Of a DNA stretch of 64,000 nt, positions 61,953-64,000 are shown piece by piece; position 1 is the first letter of the stretch, and every line of letters starts with the position of its first letter. A model generated the notes under the pieces. That model had not been told where the DNA came from. It saw only the letters and a program-made list of their open reading frames with translations, and made no database searches. Source of the DNA: Halolamina sediminis (GTDB lineage Archaea; Halobacteriota; Halobacteria; Halobacteriales; Haloferacaceae); the NCBI RefSeq assembly GCF_001282785.1, contig NZ_CVUA01000001.1, positions 744,001 through 808,000 on the forward strand, read 5' to 3'. The position numbers and the translations under genes are program-made.

Positions 61953-61960
61953 CTTATATA
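61953..61960 (+). promoter_or_regulatory. TATA box for the 42-residue mini-protein gene
   Basis: CTTATATA, 24-31 bases before ATG 61984, an unusually good match to the haloarchaeal TATA consensus in an otherwise AT-rich spacer (61851-61983). The spacing fits a leaderless transcript. Confidence 0.6.
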
Positions 61961-61983
61961 GAGACGAATTGGCATGGAGTGTA

Positions 61984-62112
61984 ATGTCCGAACTCAAGTC
62001 GTTCCTGGCCGACAACCCGAAGATGATGGGCGTCCTGTTCACGATGATGCTGTTCCTCTCGCAGGCGGGTAGTGTCGTCGCTGGGCACTCAAGCCCCACC
62101 GCTGGCCCCTGA
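61984..62112 (+). CDS. 42-residue mini-protein with signal-peptide-like segment
   Basis: The protein has a charged N-terminus (MSELKSFLADNPKMMG), a hydrophobic stretch (VLFTMMLFLSQAGSVVA) and a short end GHSSPTAGP. I recall similar short proteins in haloarchaea with the same NPKM-GVLFTM pattern (perhaps DUF7503), usually of unknown role. AxA-type cleavage after VVA or VAG would release a peptide of about 8-9 residues; alternatively it is a small membrane-bound peptide. The good TATA box argues that it is expressed. It ends 24 bases before the convergent CHAT gene. Confidence 0.65.
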   Translation: MSELKSFLADNPKMMGVLFTMMLFLSQAGSVVAGHSSPTAGP

Positions 62113-62136
62113 ATCGATTTCTAAAGGAAGAACCGC

Positions 62137-64000
62137 TTACTGCGAAAGGTCCGATAGCCACTTGATCTCCCCATCGTAACGGACGAGATCGTCTTCAGCA
62201 TCGTTGAGGAGAGTTTCGAGATCCGAATAGAATACCTCCCCCAAAACTCCTGGAGCGAGGTGTTGACGTCTGTCGTCGCCGATGTCTATCGACGCCATTC
62301 CGCCGGTACTCAGATCGGAGTCGGGATACAGTTGGACCCTCGCGATATAGCCATCCTCGACCTGTTCGATATCCGTGATCGGCGCTCCGATACTCTCCCC
62401 TTGCACGATGTCGACATCGCCGTCACCAACGACTGAATACTGTCCACCGACGAACGACTGCTTACTCGCAACGCTAAGCGCCGAGTGGAGTGGGAACCCG
62501 TAGTTTAACAGTTTCACCATCGCTTTTCCGACCCGCGTCGCACCGCTGTTGACAACCTCGGTGAGTGTGACGACGCCGCCGACAGCGCCGTTCTTGAGCA
62601 GCGCCATCCCCTGGTCGTAGGAGGCACAGCCGTTGAGGAAGAACGCGTCGACGCCAACGGAGTCGACGGTACGAGCGTCGAGTCGACCGTCGGTACACTG
62701 GAAACCGTCGGATTCGACGTGGCCGACGTAGTGGAGGAACTCCCGCTCGGTCTCCAAGACGGCCTTGAGCCGCTCGGTCGTGAGGTTACGGTACACCCGG
62801 AGGTCGAACGGGAACTCGGTGTCGTCGCCGTACACCTCCTCGGCGACATCGCTCTCCTCGGTCATCCCCTCGTCGTTCACGACGACGGTGACACCGATCT
62901 CCTCGGAGGGGATCTGGTCGAGACGGTTGCGGTAGCCATCGACGGACGCCTTGATACCGCCGACGGGGACGCCGTCGTCGGCCCAGACCGTCTCGAACGC
63001 GCCGGTCGGTTCCGGTTCGACCAAGTCCGGCAGTGGTCCCTCGGGCGTCTGTGCCCCCCCGTCTCCCGTGCTGCGTGCAGAACTGCGCGTCGGCCCGGCG
63101 AGGGTGGCCGCGTCCGGACTGGAGCCGGTACGCGCGAAGTCGAACAGCGAGTCGGTCTGGACCTGTTCGGCGGTCGTCGCCTCCCCCGCGGGCGTCTTGA
63201 TTGTCGCGAGATCGTCGAGCAGGTACGGCAGCAGTTCGGCGTTCTCCGGCTCGGGCGCGACGTAGCCCGCTGTCTTCCACTTGGGCACGCAGTCGGCGAT
63301 CCGCTCGAAGGGGACCGAAAGGTAGGCGTCCAACTGTTCCGAGAGCGACCGGCCGTAGAGGTCGGCCCAGTCGAGGTCGACCAGTGCGTCGACGTCGTCG
63401 CGTTCGGCGAGTTCGACCTCGTAGAACCCCTCGGTCCGGGCGACGCAGTCGAACAACAGCGTCTGCTGGAGCGTCTCCGCGACGGTCTCCTCGAACCCGC
63501 CCGGCCCGTCGAGCCGGTAGCTGAACCCGTCCTCACCGACAAGTTGGGGGACGTTCCCGGGCACCACCTCGGCGCCGAGGTAGAACGCGAGCGGCGCGAC
63601 CGCGTAGACGAACCGGAGCCGCGGCGGCACCTCGATACGGACGCCCGCATCCGCGGCAACCATCGAGTCCGAGATCTCCAGCTCGTCGCCCAGTTCGATC
63701 TCCGGTGGGTGCCCGCGCAGCGCCGGGTAGGACCGCTCGACGGAGGTGGTCTTCAGCGACGAGGACATCGCCGAGACGGCGCGCATCATCTCGCGGGGCT
63801 CTTCGGTCGTCGTGATCGTCCCCGCGGGGTGGTTGTGCCGAGACCGCCCGGCGACGAACAGATCGCCGTCGGTCCCGACCGTCGTCGTCATCCCGTTGGT
63901 CTCGACGGTCAGCGAGCCTTCGACCCGCACGTACAGCTTCACCGGCTGTTCGAGTTCGATCAGGTACTCGCCCGGGGGGAGATCGACGCCGTCGGTTCGG
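62137..64000 (-). CDS. CHAT-domain (caspase-like) protein, 5' end outside window
   Basis: The frame is open to the right edge, so the N-terminus is missing; 620 residues are visible. The C-terminal third is a CHAT protease domain: catalytic His in EFLHYVGHVESDGF (codon 62719-62721) and Cys in FFLNGCASYDQGM (codon 62626-62628), with the flanking VDAFFLNGC strand and GAVGGVVTLTEVVN as in caspase-like folds. The 31-residue spacing from His to Cys is short but within the group. The N-terminal part has a beta-rich VEGSLTVETNG and a RHNHPAGTITTTEEP segment of unknown role, and a Pro/Gly/Ser linker. No signal peptide is visible. Probably a regulated cytosolic protease. Confidence 0.78.
   Translation of the reverse strand, partial: RTDGVDLPPGEYLIELEQPVKLYVRVEGSLTVETNGMTTTVGTDGDLFVAGRSRHNHPAGTITTTEEPREMMRAVSAMSSSLKTTSVERSYPALRGHPPEIELGDELEISDSMVAADAGVRIEVPPRLRFVYAVAPLAFYLGAEVVPGNVPQLVGEDGFSYRLDGPGGFEETVAETLQQTLLFDCVARTEGFYEVELAERDDVDALVDLDWADLYGRSLSEQLDAYLSVPFERIADCVPKWKTAGYVAPEPENAELLPYLLDDLATIKTPAGEATTAEQVQTDSLFDFARTGSSPDAATLAGPTRSSARSTGDGGAQTPEGPLPDLVEPEPTGAFETVWADDGVPVGGIKASVDGYRNRLDQIPSEEIGVTVVVNDEGMTEESDVAEEVYGDDTEFPFDLRVYRNLTTERLKAVLETEREFLHYVGHVESDGFQCTDGRLDARTVDSVGVDAFFLNGCASYDQGMALLKNGAVGGVVTLTEVVNSGATRVGKAMVKLLNYGFPLHSALSVASKQSFVGGQYSVVGDGDVDIVQGESIGAPITDIEQVEDGYIARVQLYPDSDLSTGGMASIDIGDDRRQHLAPGVLGEVFYSDLETLLNDAEDDLVRYDGEIKWLSDLSQ

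Noticed and set aside
62137-63942. Taking 63942 as start of the CHAT gene
   Set aside because: That codon is GTG and the frame continues without a stop to the window edge with family-like sequence, so the true start is outside.

Overview
This window is chromosomal DNA from a haloarchaeon (class Halobacteria). The evidence is the very high GC content, strongly acidic proteins, twin-arginine lipoproteins, PGF-CTERM surface proteins, a bacterio-opsin-activator type regulator, diphthamide synthesis (Dph2), the haloarchaeal glucose dehydrogenase/GfcR pair, and an AglB/AglF/AglM/AglJ N-glycosylation set. I cannot name the genus. No rRNA, tRNA, CRISPR array or intact insertion sequence was recognised. 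Both ends cut through genes: an amidohydrolase on the left and a CHAT-domain protein on the right.

1-9.0 kb holds housekeeping and conserved genes: amidohydrolase (partial), DUF1684 protein, Rsm22-like methyltransferase with a prephenate dehydrogenase, Xaa-Pro peptidase, a lipoprotein, Dph2, a BAT-type regulator and an acidic conserved protein. 9.0-16.6 kb is a dipeptide/oligopeptide ABC operon on the minus strand (binding protein, two permeases, two ATPases, small membrane protein), with two strong hairpins after the binding-protein gene. 16.7-26.6 kb is mixed: HtrA-like lipoprotein protease, thioesterase, DUF151 nuclease, UPF0212 and UPF0058 proteins, cytidine deaminase, acetyltransferase, photolyase, two tandem PGF-CTERM surface proteins and an MFS transporter.

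26.6-41.0 kb is a sugar catabolic island. It encodes the semi-phosphorylative Entner-Doudoroff route: glucose dehydrogenase with GfcR, gluconate dehydratase with KDG kinase, and a DapA-type KD(P)G aldolase. Around these lie a TrmB-family regulator, a ROK sugar kinase, a Gfo/Idh/MocA oxidoreductase, a UspA protein and a four-gene sugar ABC transporter. Several control regions carry TACT-N7-(G/T)NNTN elements resembling the Halobacterium TrmB operator, two of them overlapping predicted TATA boxes.

41.1-61.9 kb starts with a small membrane protein and ThrRS and continues with protein N-glycosylation: a DUF368 (PopT-like) polyprenyl-phosphate transporter translationally coupled to AglB, then glycosyltransferases, two alkaline-phosphatase/sulfatase superfamily proteins, a Wzx-type flippase, AglF, AglM and, further on, AglJ. 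The centre (about 49.7-56.2 kb) is visibly AT-richer and uses codons unlike its surroundings, as expected for an exchanged glycan-diversity island. Between AglM and AglJ is a decayed intergenic region and a TumE-like toxin followed by two intact and one truncated copy of an HVO_A0114-like antitoxin/regulator.

61.6-64.0 kb holds a ribbon-helix-helix protein, a 42-residue signal-peptide-like mini-protein with a strong promoter, and a convergent CHAT (caspase-like) protein with visible His and Cys catalytic residues. The most promising undescribed systems are the CHAT/mini-protein pair, the AglB-PopT coupling and the serially duplicated antitoxin array.
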